A stretch of 23,750 nucleotides of DNA from Chloroflexota bacterium (lineage in GTDB: Bacteria > Chloroflexota > Chloroflexia > QHBQ01 > JADMIH01). The notes beneath the pieces were generated by a model that searched no databases, had not been told where the DNA came from, and saw nothing but the letters and a program-made list of their open reading frames with translations. How positions within the stretch are numbered: the stretch's first letter is position 1; every line of letters begins with the position of its first letter. The stretch lies in the NCBI GenBank assembly GCA_015478675.1, contig JADMIH010000045.1:1-23750 (forward strand). Reading direction: 5' to 3'. This document shows, piece after piece, positions 16,239 through 23,750 of this stretch. A program made the translations under genes and the position numbers.

Positions 16239-16319
16239 AATTATGAATTAGTAATTATGAATTAGTAATTGTGAATTATTAGCTACGCCGATTCAATTCA
16301 TAATTGCTAATTCATAATT
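16239..16319. repeat. Tandem 14-nt units forming a 25-bp hairpin (nuoL-nuoM spacer)
   Basis: Three tandem units follow the nuoL stop: AATTATGAATTAGT (16239-16252), the same again (16253-16266), and the variant AATTGTGAATTATT (16267-16280). Two inverted units follow at 16295-16319. The segment 16239-16263 pairs with 16295-16319 over 25 bp with a single G-U wobble, leaving a 31-nt loop. It is extremely AT-rich compared with the genes around it. No T run follows, so it is not a normal intrinsic terminator. Confidence 0.85.
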
Positions 16320-16328
16320 CCGCGAAGC

Positions 16329-16343
16329 GGAGGGTGAGCGTTG
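16329..16343 (+). promoter_or_regulatory. Ribosome binding site and TTG start of nuoM
   Basis: GGAGGG (16329-16334) precedes TTG (16341-16343) by 6 nt. A short stem CCGC/GCGG (16320-16323/16327-16330) covers the first bases of the site. GTG at 16334 is out of frame, so TTG is the best start. Confidence 0.65.
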
Positions 16344-17918
16344 GATCCTAACTTCTTGCAGTACAATGTGATGGGCTTTCCCATATTGTCGGTGCTGGTC
16401 TATTTGCCGGTGGTTACAGCGCTGGCGCTACTTTTCGTGAGAGGCAAGCGCACTATCCAGATGGTGGCGACGATAGGAGCGGCGATAGACCTGGCGCTGT
16501 CGCTGGTGGCGCTCGGCTTCTATATCTATTACAAGTGGGGCTATTCGGGGCTTGGGGCCTTTGACTTGCAGGAAAACGGCCAGTGGCTGCCCTTTCTGAA
16601 TATTCGCTATCACCTGGGGGTGGACAGCATCAGTATCTTGCTGGTGGCCCTCACTACATTGTTGACATTGATCGCCATCGCCGTGTCGTGGGAGCCTATC
16701 CAGAAGCGGGTGAAAGAATACTACATTGTGATCCTCTTCCTGGAAGCGGGGATGCTTGGCGTCTTTGTGTCGCTCGATTTCTTCGTCTTCTACATCTTCT
16801 GGGAAGTGATGCTTGTGCCTATGGCGCTGCTGATCGGCATCTGGGGGTCGTCAAACCGGGTATACGCATCCATCAAGTTCTTCCTTTATACATTGGCAGG
16901 CTCGCTTCTGATGCTGGTAGCCATCATTGCGGAATACCTGAGCCACCAGACGCTGGACATATTGCAGCTTCAGCAGATGGGGCCGTATGACTCCACAGAG
17001 TTCCAGAACTGGGTATTTCTGGCTTTTGCCGCAGCTTTCGCGGTGAAGGTGCCGATGTTTCCGTTCCACACCTGGCTCCCTGACGCTCACGTGGAAGCGC
17101 CCACAGCGGGGTCTATCATCCTGGCGGGGGTGCTCCTCAAGATGGGGGCTTACGGCTTTATCCGCTTCGCCCTGCCGATTTCCCCATCGGGCGCGGCTAC
17201 TTTCGCGCCTATCATGATAGGACTATCGGTGATAGCTATCATTTACGGCGCGTTAGTGTCGCTGGTGCAGCCCGACCTGAAAAAGCTGATAGCCTACTCC
17301 TCAGTGAGCCATATGGGCTTCGTGACGCTGGGGCTCTTCACCGGCATCTGGTTGCACGAAGAAGGTCTTGGGGCAGCTACCCAGGGGATAGATGGTGCTG
17401 TGATAGTTATGCTTTCTCATGGCTTTCTTACAGGAGGTCTCTTCCTCTGCGTGGGCGTTATCTACAACCGCCTGCACAGCCGCCAGATCTCCGAAATGGG
17501 CGGCCTCGCAAAGCCGATGCCTCTCTATGCCACAATGTTTATGTTCATGATGCTGGGGTCGGTGGGGCTGCCGGGTCTCAGCGGCTTCGTAGGCGAGTTC
17601 CTCACGATGCTTGGAGCGTTCCGAGCCGACTGGCTGGTGGGCACAATTACGACTTCTGTGGTGATCTTCGCCGCCTGGTATCTATTCTGGATGTTCCAGC
17701 GCGTAATCTTCGGCAAGACCAAACCCCACTCAGAGCACTTCCCCGACTTGAACAGGCCGGAAGCTATATCGCTGGTGGCCCTTGCCGCTCTCAGTGTGCT
17801 GCTCGGCATTTTCCCCGGCGTGGTGCTACAGATGATCCACCCCGCCACGCAGCAGCTGCTCCAGACCGCAGCACAGGCGCAGACGCACGCTGTGGCTCTG
17901 GTGAATTTGTTTCGATAG
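16341..17918 (+). CDS. nuoM: NADH-quinone oxidoreductase subunit M
   Basis: NuoM is the middle antiporter-like proton pump, between NuoN and NuoL. The 525-residue protein has about 14 hydrophobic segments and the key residues E155 (YIFWEVMLVPM), K236 (AAFAVKVPMFPFHTWLPDAH) and K267 (LLKMGAYGF), which correspond to E144, K234 and K265 of E. coli. LKKLIAYSSVSHMGFVTLGL and the GFVGEF segment are also typical. I take TTG 16341 as the start because GGAGGG lies 6 nt before it. An internal ATG at 16371 would remove ten residues without touching conserved sequence and lacks a comparable site. The 103-bp gap from nuoL holds the hairpin element. Confidence 0.96.
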   Translation: MDPNFLQYNVMGFPILSVLVYLPVVTALALLFVRGKRTIQMVATIGAAIDLALSLVALGFYIYYKWGYSGLGAFDLQENGQWLPFLNIRYHLGVDSISILLVALTTLLTLIAIAVSWEPIQKRVKEYYIVILFLEAGMLGVFVSLDFFVFYIFWEVMLVPMALLIGIWGSSNRVYASIKFFLYTLAGSLLMLVAIIAEYLSHQTLDILQLQQMGPYDSTEFQNWVFLAFAAAFAVKVPMFPFHTWLPDAHVEAPTAGSIILAGVLLKMGAYGFIRFALPISPSGAATFAPIMIGLSVIAIIYGALVSLVQPDLKKLIAYSSVSHMGFVTLGLFTGIWLHEEGLGAATQGIDGAVIVMLSHGFLTGGLFLCVGVIYNRLHSRQISEMGGLAKPMPLYATMFMFMMLGSVGLPGLSGFVGEFLTMLGAFRADWLVGTITTSVVIFAAWYLFWMFQRVIFGKTKPHSEHFPDLNRPEAISLVALAALSVLLGIFPGVVLQMIHPATQQLLQTAAQAQTHAVALVNLFR

Positions 17919-17921
17919 TGG

Positions 17922-17975
17922 CCGGTTACGGATTACTGTAACCCCTGACCGCTGGCAGCAAAATAACCGGAGGAA
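17922..17975 (+). promoter_or_regulatory. Two mutually exclusive hairpins over the nuoN ribosome binding site
   Basis: GGTTAC (17924-17929) can pair with GTAACC (17938-17943) over an 8-nt loop. Alternatively CCGGTTA (17922-17928) can pair with TAACCGG (17964-17970), which overlaps the first bases of the nuoN ribosome binding site GGAGGAA (17969-17975). This could be a switch or chance; no experimental pattern supports it. Confidence 0.3.
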
Positions 17976-17980
17976 CTTAT

Positions 17981-19525
17981 ATGCAAATTGACTACAACGC
18001 GCTGAATCCCGACCTGCTGGGGATCTTGCCTGAGATTATCGTCACGATCTTCGCGATCCTGGTGGTTTTTGTTGACCTCTTCACGCGTGGTACGGCCAAC
18101 AAGAGCCAGAGGTTAGCGGGCGTCAGCATAGCGGGCTATCTGCTGGCGTTCATTGTCTGCATCCTCCAGTTCAACGATATAGAGATAGGGGGCATAGTTT
18201 TCCGTAGCGCGCACGCGCAGGTCTTCGCCAACATGATGGCAACGGACAACCTGGGCCTCTTCTTCAAGATGATCGCGCTGCTCACAGCCATCGTCTCTGT
18301 GCTCCTCTCTACACTCTTTATCAAAGAGCGCGGCATGGCGCTGGGCGAGTATTACGCCATAATGGGGCTGGCGACGCTGGGGATGATGGTGACAGCGGCG
18401 GCGGTAGACCTGACGACCGTCTTCGTGGGAATCGAGCTGATGTCAATAGCCATCTATATACTGACGGGCTTTGCCCGCAACGATAAGCTCTCTAACGAGG
18501 CGAGCCTCAAATATTTCCTCCTCGGTATTTTCTCTACAGCTATCCTCGTCTATGGTATGGCGTGGTTATACGGCATGACTGGATACACTAACCTTCGGGC
18601 GATAGGGCAGGTGGTGGGGCAGGTGCAAAACTCAGGCGGGATCACCTCTAACGGCGGCCTTGTGCTGGCGATGTTCCTGCTGATCGCGGGACTCGGCTTC
18701 AAGATCGCGGCTGTGCCCTTCCACATGTGGACCCCCGACGCCTACCAGGGGGCGCCTACACCCATCACAGCCTTTATGTCAGTAGGGCCGAAGGCCGCGG
18801 GTTTCATCGCCACTATACGCATTTTGATCGAGGCGTTAGGCCCGGCGTGGCATACATGGGTGCCGGTGATCATCGTGCTGAGCATACTCACGATGACGCT
18901 CGGCAATGTCGTGGCGGTAATGCAGCGGTCGGTGAAGCGTATGCTGGCCTACTCGTCTATCGCCCATACAGGCTACATACTGGTTGGCCTCGCCTCCTAC
19001 ACACCCGCCAACGGGCAGTTGGCGATATCATCGATGTCGTTCTACATCTTCTCATATTTGATCATGAACCTGGCAGCCTTCGGTGTGATTGTCTGGTTGC
19101 AGCGCACCGGCGCGAACGACTCGCTGGAGAGCTTTAGAGGTCTGTCGTCGTGGGCGCCCGGGCCAGCGGCGCTGATGCTCTTTTTCATGCTGTCGCTGAC
19201 GGGTATACCGCCCGCTATCGGCTTCCTGGGGAAATATTATGTCTTCGTCTCCGCGCTACAGGCGGGGCTTCCCTGGCTGGCGGTAATAGGGGTGCTCAAC
19301 AGCGCGGTGGGGGCTTTCTACTACCTGCGTATCATCTGGTATATGTACTTTGAGGAGCCAAGGGCGGCCAGAGAGCAGCGTGCCGCGCCCGCCCTGATAT
19401 GGACCCTCAGCGCCTCCGCGGTAGCGGTTGTCTTATTCTTCATCTTCTCCGGCCCGATACTTGACGCGACGCGCAATTCTTTGCCGCAGGTGGTGGCAAT
19501 GTTGGCGGGAGCGGCTGCCAGGTAG
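17981..19525 (+). CDS. nuoN: NADH-quinone oxidoreductase subunit N
   Basis: NuoN is the antiporter-like proton pump closest to NuoK. The 514-residue protein has about 14 hydrophobic segments and the key residues E152 (VGIELMSIAIYIL), K241 (GLGFKIAAVPFHMWTPDAYQGAPTP) and K271 (SVGPKAAGF). The segment KRMLAYSSIAHTGYILVGL carries the further conserved Lys. GIPPAIGFLGKYYVF near the C-terminus is a typical NuoN signature. Length is normal (470-520). ATG 17981 follows GGAGGAA (17969-17975). It is the last subunit gene, and a non-subunit gene begins 13 bp after its stop. Confidence 0.97.
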   Translation: MQIDYNALNPDLLGILPEIIVTIFAILVVFVDLFTRGTANKSQRLAGVSIAGYLLAFIVCILQFNDIEIGGIVFRSAHAQVFANMMATDNLGLFFKMIALLTAIVSVLLSTLFIKERGMALGEYYAIMGLATLGMMVTAAAVDLTTVFVGIELMSIAIYILTGFARNDKLSNEASLKYFLLGIFSTAILVYGMAWLYGMTGYTNLRAIGQVVGQVQNSGGITSNGGLVLAMFLLIAGLGFKIAAVPFHMWTPDAYQGAPTPITAFMSVGPKAAGFIATIRILIEALGPAWHTWVPVIIVLSILTMTLGNVVAVMQRSVKRMLAYSSIAHTGYILVGLASYTPANGQLAISSMSFYIFSYLIMNLAAFGVIVWLQRTGANDSLESFRGLSSWAPGPAALMLFFMLSLTGIPPAIGFLGKYYVFVSALQAGLPWLAVIGVLNSAVGAFYYLRIIWYMYFEEPRAAREQRAAPALIWTLSASAVAVVLFFIFSGPILDATRNSLPQVVAMLAGAAAR

Positions 19526-19538
19526 AGCTAGACTCCCT

Positions 19539-20588
19539 ATGAGCAATGAATATAACTCTGATGCGCCAGATGGGGATGTTAGGGTGCTCGGCCAGGCTGC
19601 GGCCGGTGAGGGCGACGGGCTATCTTTGCCGCCTCGACCCGATGCTAAAAGGCTCCGGGAAGCTCGGTCGCCGCGTCCACGCGGTGCGTACACGCCCGAC
19701 TACGTGCCTCCTGAAGAAGGCGAAGTAGCACAAGGTCGGGATGTAGCGCCGTCTCCTTATACGCCTGAGGAAGAGGCGCTTACCACAACGCCCCGCCGGA
19801 GTGCGGTGCCGGTGATATTGGCGGTTGTTGTGGCTTTGATCGTGATTGTGGGCACGATAGTGGCTACGGTTTACTCCTCAATGAGGAGTTCGGGTGGCGC
19901 GCTGCCGGGATTCGCGCCGCCAGCCAGCGCGACTGTTACCCCTGACCCTGCCAAAGCCGCTGATATACTCAGCCGCTCGGTGCAGGCGATGAAGTCCGTG
20001 CTCACCCTCCACTATACGAGCGACGCGGGCTTCTACGGCTTGCTGACGCCGAGCACAGTGGCTGTTAGCAGCACAGGAGTTGTTTCGCTTACCCTCAGCG
20101 GCGATGTGAAGCTCCCCGACAGCTATACGATGAATAGTAACCTGTCGCAAGTGGGGCAATATGTGGTCATAAGCGATACCACATGGAGCAGGCGGAATAA
20201 CAACCCATCATGGGTGAGCCAGCCCACCGCCGAGGTAGGTCTTGGGCCTGTAAACCCTCTGGATGTTATTCTCTATCTGCAAGACTACAAAGAGGGTACT
20301 CAGCGCGAAGTAGGCACAGAGCGGGCTGACGGCGTGCTGTTGCACCACGTACGCTACAAGGTAGATGTCGGCAGGCTCGCGACTGACGAGCCAGGTCAGA
20401 CAACAGAAGTTATGTTGTCTCAAAGCAGTATAGACGCTGATGTCTGGATACGTGATAACGACCTTCTGCTCGACCGCATGTCGCTGAAGGTAGAGACAGG
20501 CGACGGCAAGAGTATTATCCTCCGCACCTTCTTTTCTAACTACAACCAACCAGTCAGCGTAGCGCCGCCTCAAAATAGCTCGCCTTGA
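19539..20588 (+). CDS. Single-pass membrane protein with LppX/LprG-like extracytoplasmic domain
   Basis: The 349-residue protein has a hydrophilic, Pro- and charge-rich N-terminal part (1-88), one membrane helix (about 89-112, Val/Ile rich) and an exported domain (about 135-340). That domain resembles the LppX_LprAFG/LolA-like fold used for carrying lipids or sensing the envelope: a helix (AADILSRSVQAMKSVLTLHYTSD), then alternating beta strands with VSLTLSGDVKLPD and ADVWIRDNDLLLDRMSLKVETGDG. No lipobox cysteine is seen, so the protein is anchored by its helix. The start is ATG 19539. Codons upstream in the same frame lie within nuoN and show no homology. The ribosome binding site is weak, which fits translational coupling to nuoN 13 bp upstream. 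The family assignment is by pattern only. Confidence 0.65.
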   Translation: MSNEYNSDAPDGDVRVLGQAAAGEGDGLSLPPRPDAKRLREARSPRPRGAYTPDYVPPEEGEVAQGRDVAPSPYTPEEEALTTTPRRSAVPVILAVVVALIVIVGTIVATVYSSMRSSGGALPGFAPPASATVTPDPAKAADILSRSVQAMKSVLTLHYTSDAGFYGLLTPSTVAVSSTGVVSLTLSGDVKLPDSYTMNSNLSQVGQYVVISDTTWSRRNNNPSWVSQPTAEVGLGPVNPLDVILYLQDYKEGTQREVGTERADGVLLHHVRYKVDVGRLATDEPGQTTEVMLSQSSIDADVWIRDNDLLLDRMSLKVETGDGKSIILRTFFSNYNQPVSVAPPQNSSP

Positions 20589-20738
20589 CCCTTAGCTGCT
20601 TGGTAATTGTATGTAGAGGCTGCCCTTCATCATAGCCCTGTGCTGCTACTGTGCGCCTGCTCTCGGCGGCTCGGTTAGCTTACCTGTGAATAGCGCTTCA
20701 CTATGTAGAACGGATTTGCTAAAAACATGTGTAAAAAG

Positions 20739-20767
20739 TGGCGAGTTACTCCAAAATCGGGTATAAT
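20739..20767 (+). promoter_or_regulatory. Candidate gyrA promoter
   Basis: A perfect TATAAT -10 box lies at 20762-20767. TGGCGA (20739-20744) is a weak -35 box at 17-bp spacing. Transcription would start near 20774, leaving a leader of about 54 nt. The rest of the 239-bp gap after the LppX-like gene shows only one weak hairpin (GTGAA/TTCAC, 20686-20701) and no clear terminator. Confidence 0.6.
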
Positions 20768-20827
20768 AAGGAGAACGAATCTAATGTAAATACGAGTGTG
20801 TATAGCTTTGGAGGCAGAGGAGCAATT

Positions 20828-23539
20828 ATGGAACTAGGCACAATTAGACCCGTAAGTATTGATAGCGAGATGAGGTCGGCGTATCTCGATTATGCCATGA
20901 GCGTAATTGTATCGCGCGCCCTCCCTGATGTGCGCGACGGCCTCAAGCCGGTGCAGAGGCGCATTCTATACGCGATCAACGGCATGGGGCTGAGGCACAA
21001 TGTACCTTATCGTAAGAGCGCAGGTATCGTTGGCGAGGTGCTTAAAGAGTATCACCCTCACGGTGATGTGGCGGTGTACGATGCACTGGTGCGTATGGCG
21101 CAGGATTTCTCTATGCGCTACCCGCTTGTGGATGGGCAGGGGAACTTTGGCTCGGTGGATGGCGACCCGGCAGCTGCTATGCGGTATACAGAGGCACGCC
21201 TGCGGCAGATTGCTGAAGAGCTGCTGGTAGATATAGAGAAGAACACCGTTGATTTTATCCCTAACTACGACGAGAAGGCGATGGAGCCTACTGTGCTCCC
21301 TGCCCGCTTGCCTAATATGCTGCTGAATGGCGCGGCAGGGATCGCTGTTGGGATGGCAACCAATATCCCGCCGCACAACCTCACAGAGGTAGCAAGCGCC
21401 ATCGAGTATCTCATAGATAACCCCGACGCCACAGTTGAAGATCTGATGAAGTTCGTGCCAGGTCCCGACTTCCCCACAGGCGGCATCATCGTCGGCAACG
21501 AAGGAATACAGGCCGCTTATGCCACAGGCAGGGGACGCATCATCATGCGTGCCAAGGCTTACATCGAGGAGAGCAAAGCGGGGCGTTACAGCGTTATTGT
21601 CACCGAACTGCCGTACCAGGTGAACAAATCCACATTGCACGAGAAGATCGCAGAGCTAATCCATGATGATCGGCTGCCTGGGGCCAGCCTGGTGCGCGAC
21701 GAGTCGGACCGCAATGGCATGCGCCTGGTGATTGAGCTTAAGCGCGATGCTCAGCCCAAGAAGGTGCTCAACCTTCTCTTCAAGTACACGGCCATGCAAT
21801 CCACTTTCGGGGCGAATATGCTGGCGCTGGTGAACGGCAATGAGCCTCGCGTGCTAACGCTGAAGAAGGCGCTGCAATACCATATTGAGTGGCGGCTTGA
21901 GGTTATCACCCGCCGCACGCAGTTCGAATTGAAAAAGGCCCAGGAGCGCGCTCACATCCTGGAAGGGTTGAAGATAGCCCTTGATAACCTGGATGCTGTG
22001 ATCGCCACAATACGCGCCAGCCGCACCAGCGACAGCGCCAAAGGCAACCTGCGTACGCAGTTCAAGCTCTCTGAGCCACAGGCCCAGGCTATACTTGATA
22101 TGCGCCTCTCGCGCCTGGCCGCTCTTGAGCGCAAGAAGGTCGAAGACGAGTATGTGACGGTGATCAAAGAGATCGGCTATTACGAAGATCTACTGGCTCA
22201 CCCCATGAAGATCTATGGCCTGATCAAGGCTGACCTGAAGGATCTCAAAGAGAAATATGGCGATGAGAGGCGGACGCGCATCGTAGAGGCATCGAACACC
22301 GAGTTCAGCGAAGAAGACCTGATCCCCGACATGCAAGTGCTGGTGACGATCACGGACAGAGGTTACATCAAGCGATTGCCTCACGACACCTATAAGCGTC
22401 AGAACCGAGGTGGGCGCGGCATCATAGGCATGGTAACGCGTGAGATGGACGCCGTGCAGCATATGATAACTTGCAATACGCTTGACAGCCTCCTCTTCCT
22501 CACTAACAAGGGTAAAGTATACCAGCTCAAGGCGCACGAGGTGCCGGATGCAGTGAGGCAGTCGAAGGGTCTGCCGCTGGTGAACCTGGTTTCATTAGAG
22601 CCGCAGGAGCAGGTGACAGGCTTGATAGCGGTACGTGACTTCAAAGTTGATGGCAAGTATCTGGTGCTTGCCACCCGCGAGGGCAAAATCAAGAAGACGC
22701 CTCTGCAAGACTACAGCTCTGTGCGCTCCACAGGCATAATCGCCCTCAACCTTGAGCCTGGCGACGAGTTGGCCGCATCAAGGCTGTCGCAGGGCAACGG
22801 GGACATACTGGTAGCCACCCGCAAAGGGCAGGCGATACGTTTTGCTGAGAGCCAGGTGCGCCCTATGGGCCGCGCTACAGCAGGGGTGAGTGCGATACGT
22901 CTTGCGAAGGGGGATTATGTAATCGCGATGGACGTAGTTCGTCCCGACTCGCAGTCGTCGCTGCTTATAGTGACTGAGCGAGGCATAGGCAAGCGCACTC
23001 ACATCCCCGAGTTCCCGCGCCAGGGCAGAGCAGGGGGGGGCGTACGTGCCCTGACAATTGTTCCGAGGGGCGGCCTGGTGGTGTCGGCTCGCGTGGTAAA
23101 CCCCGATGACGATCTGGTGGTGATCTCCACCAACGGCCAGGTAATCAGGATGTTCGCTGACGACATACCGCACAAGGGGCGTCCGGCGCAGGGCGTGGCC
23201 GTGATGAATATGCGCGAAGGGGACGATGTAGCTTCTATAGCACGCATACCACGCACAGACAAAACGGGCAAAATGCTAAGCGATGATCAGCTGGAGGTGC
23301 TATCTGAGGAGGGCGTAGACGAAGGGGCAGCGGCGGCTGCGCACGAGGAGTCGAGCGCGGAGGCAATAGCCAGGCTCCCCAAGATAGTGGCTATGCCGAC
23401 CGGCAAGAGCGCGAAGGCCAGGAATGGAGGCTCCTCCGATCAGAAGGAAACTGTGGGGATACCCAGGGCTAAAGCAGATGGGGCTACGGCCAAGCATGCC
23501 CCTGTGCAGCTGAAGCCTCGTGGCGGGAAGAAATCCTAG
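20828..23539 (+). CDS. gyrA: DNA gyrase subunit A
   Basis: GyrA is the breakage-reunion subunit of DNA gyrase, which with GyrB introduces negative supercoils. The active-site tyrosine is Y120, preceded by R119, in AAAMRYTE. The quinolone-interaction region reads [10 protein letters not shown], with V81 where E. coli has S83 and with D85 equivalent to D87. The GyrA box QNRGGRG (525-531) in the C-terminal beta-pinwheel identifies gyrase rather than topoisomerase IV. At 903 residues it is slightly longer than usual (800-890). The last 90 or so residues after the pinwheel change from acidic to Lys-rich and look disordered. ATG 20828 follows AGAGGAGC. The in-frame upstream extension from 20738 overlaps the promoter and is rejected. 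The gene appears monocistronic. Confidence 0.97.
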   Translation: MELGTIRPVSIDSEMRSAYLDYAMSVIVSRALPDVRDGLKPVQRRILYAINGMGLRHNVPYRKSAGIVGEVLKEYHPHGDVAVYDALVRMAQDFSMRYPLVDGQGNFGSVDGDPAAAMRYTEARLRQIAEELLVDIEKNTVDFIPNYDEKAMEPTVLPARLPNMLLNGAAGIAVGMATNIPPHNLTEVASAIEYLIDNPDATVEDLMKFVPGPDFPTGGIIVGNEGIQAAYATGRGRIIMRAKAYIEESKAGRYSVIVTELPYQVNKSTLHEKIAELIHDDRLPGASLVRDESDRNGMRLVIELKRDAQPKKVLNLLFKYTAMQSTFGANMLALVNGNEPRVLTLKKALQYHIEWRLEVITRRTQFELKKAQERAHILEGLKIALDNLDAVIATIRASRTSDSAKGNLRTQFKLSEPQAQAILDMRLSRLAALERKKVEDEYVTVIKEIGYYEDLLAHPMKIYGLIKADLKDLKEKYGDERRTRIVEASNTEFSEEDLIPDMQVLVTITDRGYIKRLPHDTYKRQNRGGRGIIGMVTREMDAVQHMITCNTLDSLLFLTNKGKVYQLKAHEVPDAVRQSKGLPLVNLVSLEPQEQVTGLIAVRDFKVDGKYLVLATREGKIKKTPLQDYSSVRSTGIIALNLEPGDELAASRLSQGNGDILVATRKGQAIRFAESQVRPMGRATAGVSAIRLAKGDYVIAMDVVRPDSQSSLLIVTERGIGKRTHIPEFPRQGRAGGGVRALTIVPRGGLVVSARVVNPDDDLVVISTNGQVIRMFADDIPHKGRPAQGVAVMNMREGDDVASIARIPRTDKTGKMLSDDQLEVLSEEGVDEGAAAAAHEESSAEAIARLPKIVAMPTGKSAKARNGGSSDQKETVGIPRAKADGATAKHAPVQLKPRGGKKS

Positions 23540-23599
23540 CTACTTATGTGGGCAGGCGGCGTATTGGTTTACATTATTGACCGTTACGCCTGTGGAGCA

Positions 23600-23646
23600 A
23601 ATAAAGAGAGAGCGGACCGCTTAGCAGGCCGCTCTCTCTTTATTTT
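23600..23646. terminator. Strong terminator after gyrA, probably bidirectional
   Basis: AATAAAGAGAGAGCGG (23600-23615) pairs perfectly over 16 bp with CCGCTCTCTCTTTATT (23629-23644) across a 13-nt loop, and the 3' side is T-rich (23639-23646). The AT-rich base of the stem gives a weaker U tract on the opposite strand as well, consistent with a convergent gene to the right. Confidence 0.9.
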
Positions 23647-23663
23647 ACGAACCGGTACTTAGC

Positions 23664-23750
23664 TGAGGCCGGAGCCTATAGTAGAGAAGGTTTTATTGAC
23701 AGCTGTTATACGACGGGACGTGTGTTACTTGAGGCCGGAGCCTATGGTAG
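23664..23750. repeat. 21-nt direct repeat, two copies, reaching the right edge
   Basis: TGAGGCCGGAGCCTATAGTAG (23664-23684) recurs at 23730-23750 with one change (A to G), 66 nt apart. Each copy holds a tiny hairpin AGGC-CGGA-GCCT. Read on the minus strand in one frame, each copy encodes T-I-G-S-G-L followed by one residue and a TAA stop. The second copy touches the window edge, so more copies may lie outside. Confidence 0.75.

Noticed and set aside
20768..20789. AAGGAG followed by ATG-TAA, a possible start-stop regulatory element before gyrA
   Set aside because: The predicted transcription start (near 20774) removes most of the AAGGAG from the message, so ribosome loading there is doubtful.
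1..23750. CRISPR arrays, tRNA or rRNA genes, prophage or intact insertion sequences
   Set aside because: None of the characteristic regular repeats, cloverleaf genes or transposase/integrase motifs were seen on either strand.

Overview
The window holds a complete 14-subunit respiratory complex I locus (nuoA to nuoN, all on the + strand, about 1.04-19.53 kb). Upstream is the 3' part of a membrane-anchored family 2 glycosyltransferase. Downstream are a single-pass LppX-like protein and gyrA. The sequence looks moderately GC-rich. Two subunits (NuoB, NuoM) appear to start at TTG. The protein style (long FdhA-like NuoG, HydB-like long NuoF, tailed NuoE/NuoI/NuoJ) suggests a bacterium of the Chloroflexota or a related lineage. 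That placement is inference from sequence style only and is not confirmed.

Layout: 2-715 glycosyltransferase fragment, then a 325-bp gap with a candidate terminator, small hairpins and a candidate promoter. nuoA-nuoN follow in the canonical order. Two things interrupt them: a remnant of a VapC-type PIN-domain toxin gene in the nuoF-nuoG spacer (about 6960-7103), and an intact ClbS/DfsB-family (DUF1706) gene between nuoJ and nuoK (13352-13861). An LppX/LprG-like membrane protein starts 13 bp after nuoN and is probably the last gene of the transcript. A promoter with a perfect TATAAT -10 box precedes gyrA (20828-23539), which ends at a strong bidirectional-looking terminator. The window closes on a 21-nt direct repeat.

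How the genes work together: NuoE/F/G would form the electron-input arm, NuoB/C/D/I the connecting and quinone-reducing arm, and NuoA/H/J/K/L/M/N the membrane proton-pumping arm. All iron-sulfur ligand sets of NuoB, E, G and I, and the N3 ligands of NuoF, are present, as are the key membrane Glu/Lys residues of NuoK/L/M/N. The input arm is unusual. NuoF carries a thioredoxin-like N-terminal domain that has lost its cluster cysteines, and it has substitutions in the conserved FMN/NADH motifs. NuoG is a full-length FdhA-like protein whose catalytic Cys/Sec position is Thr.

The spacers are unusually long for a nuo operon and hold small palindromic elements. The nuoB-nuoC and nuoD-nuoE spacers carry two inverted copies of one MITE-like repeat. 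The nuoL-nuoM spacer carries tandem 14-nt units that fold into a 25-bp hairpin. These spacer elements and the altered NuoF/NuoG pair are the most interesting parts of the window.
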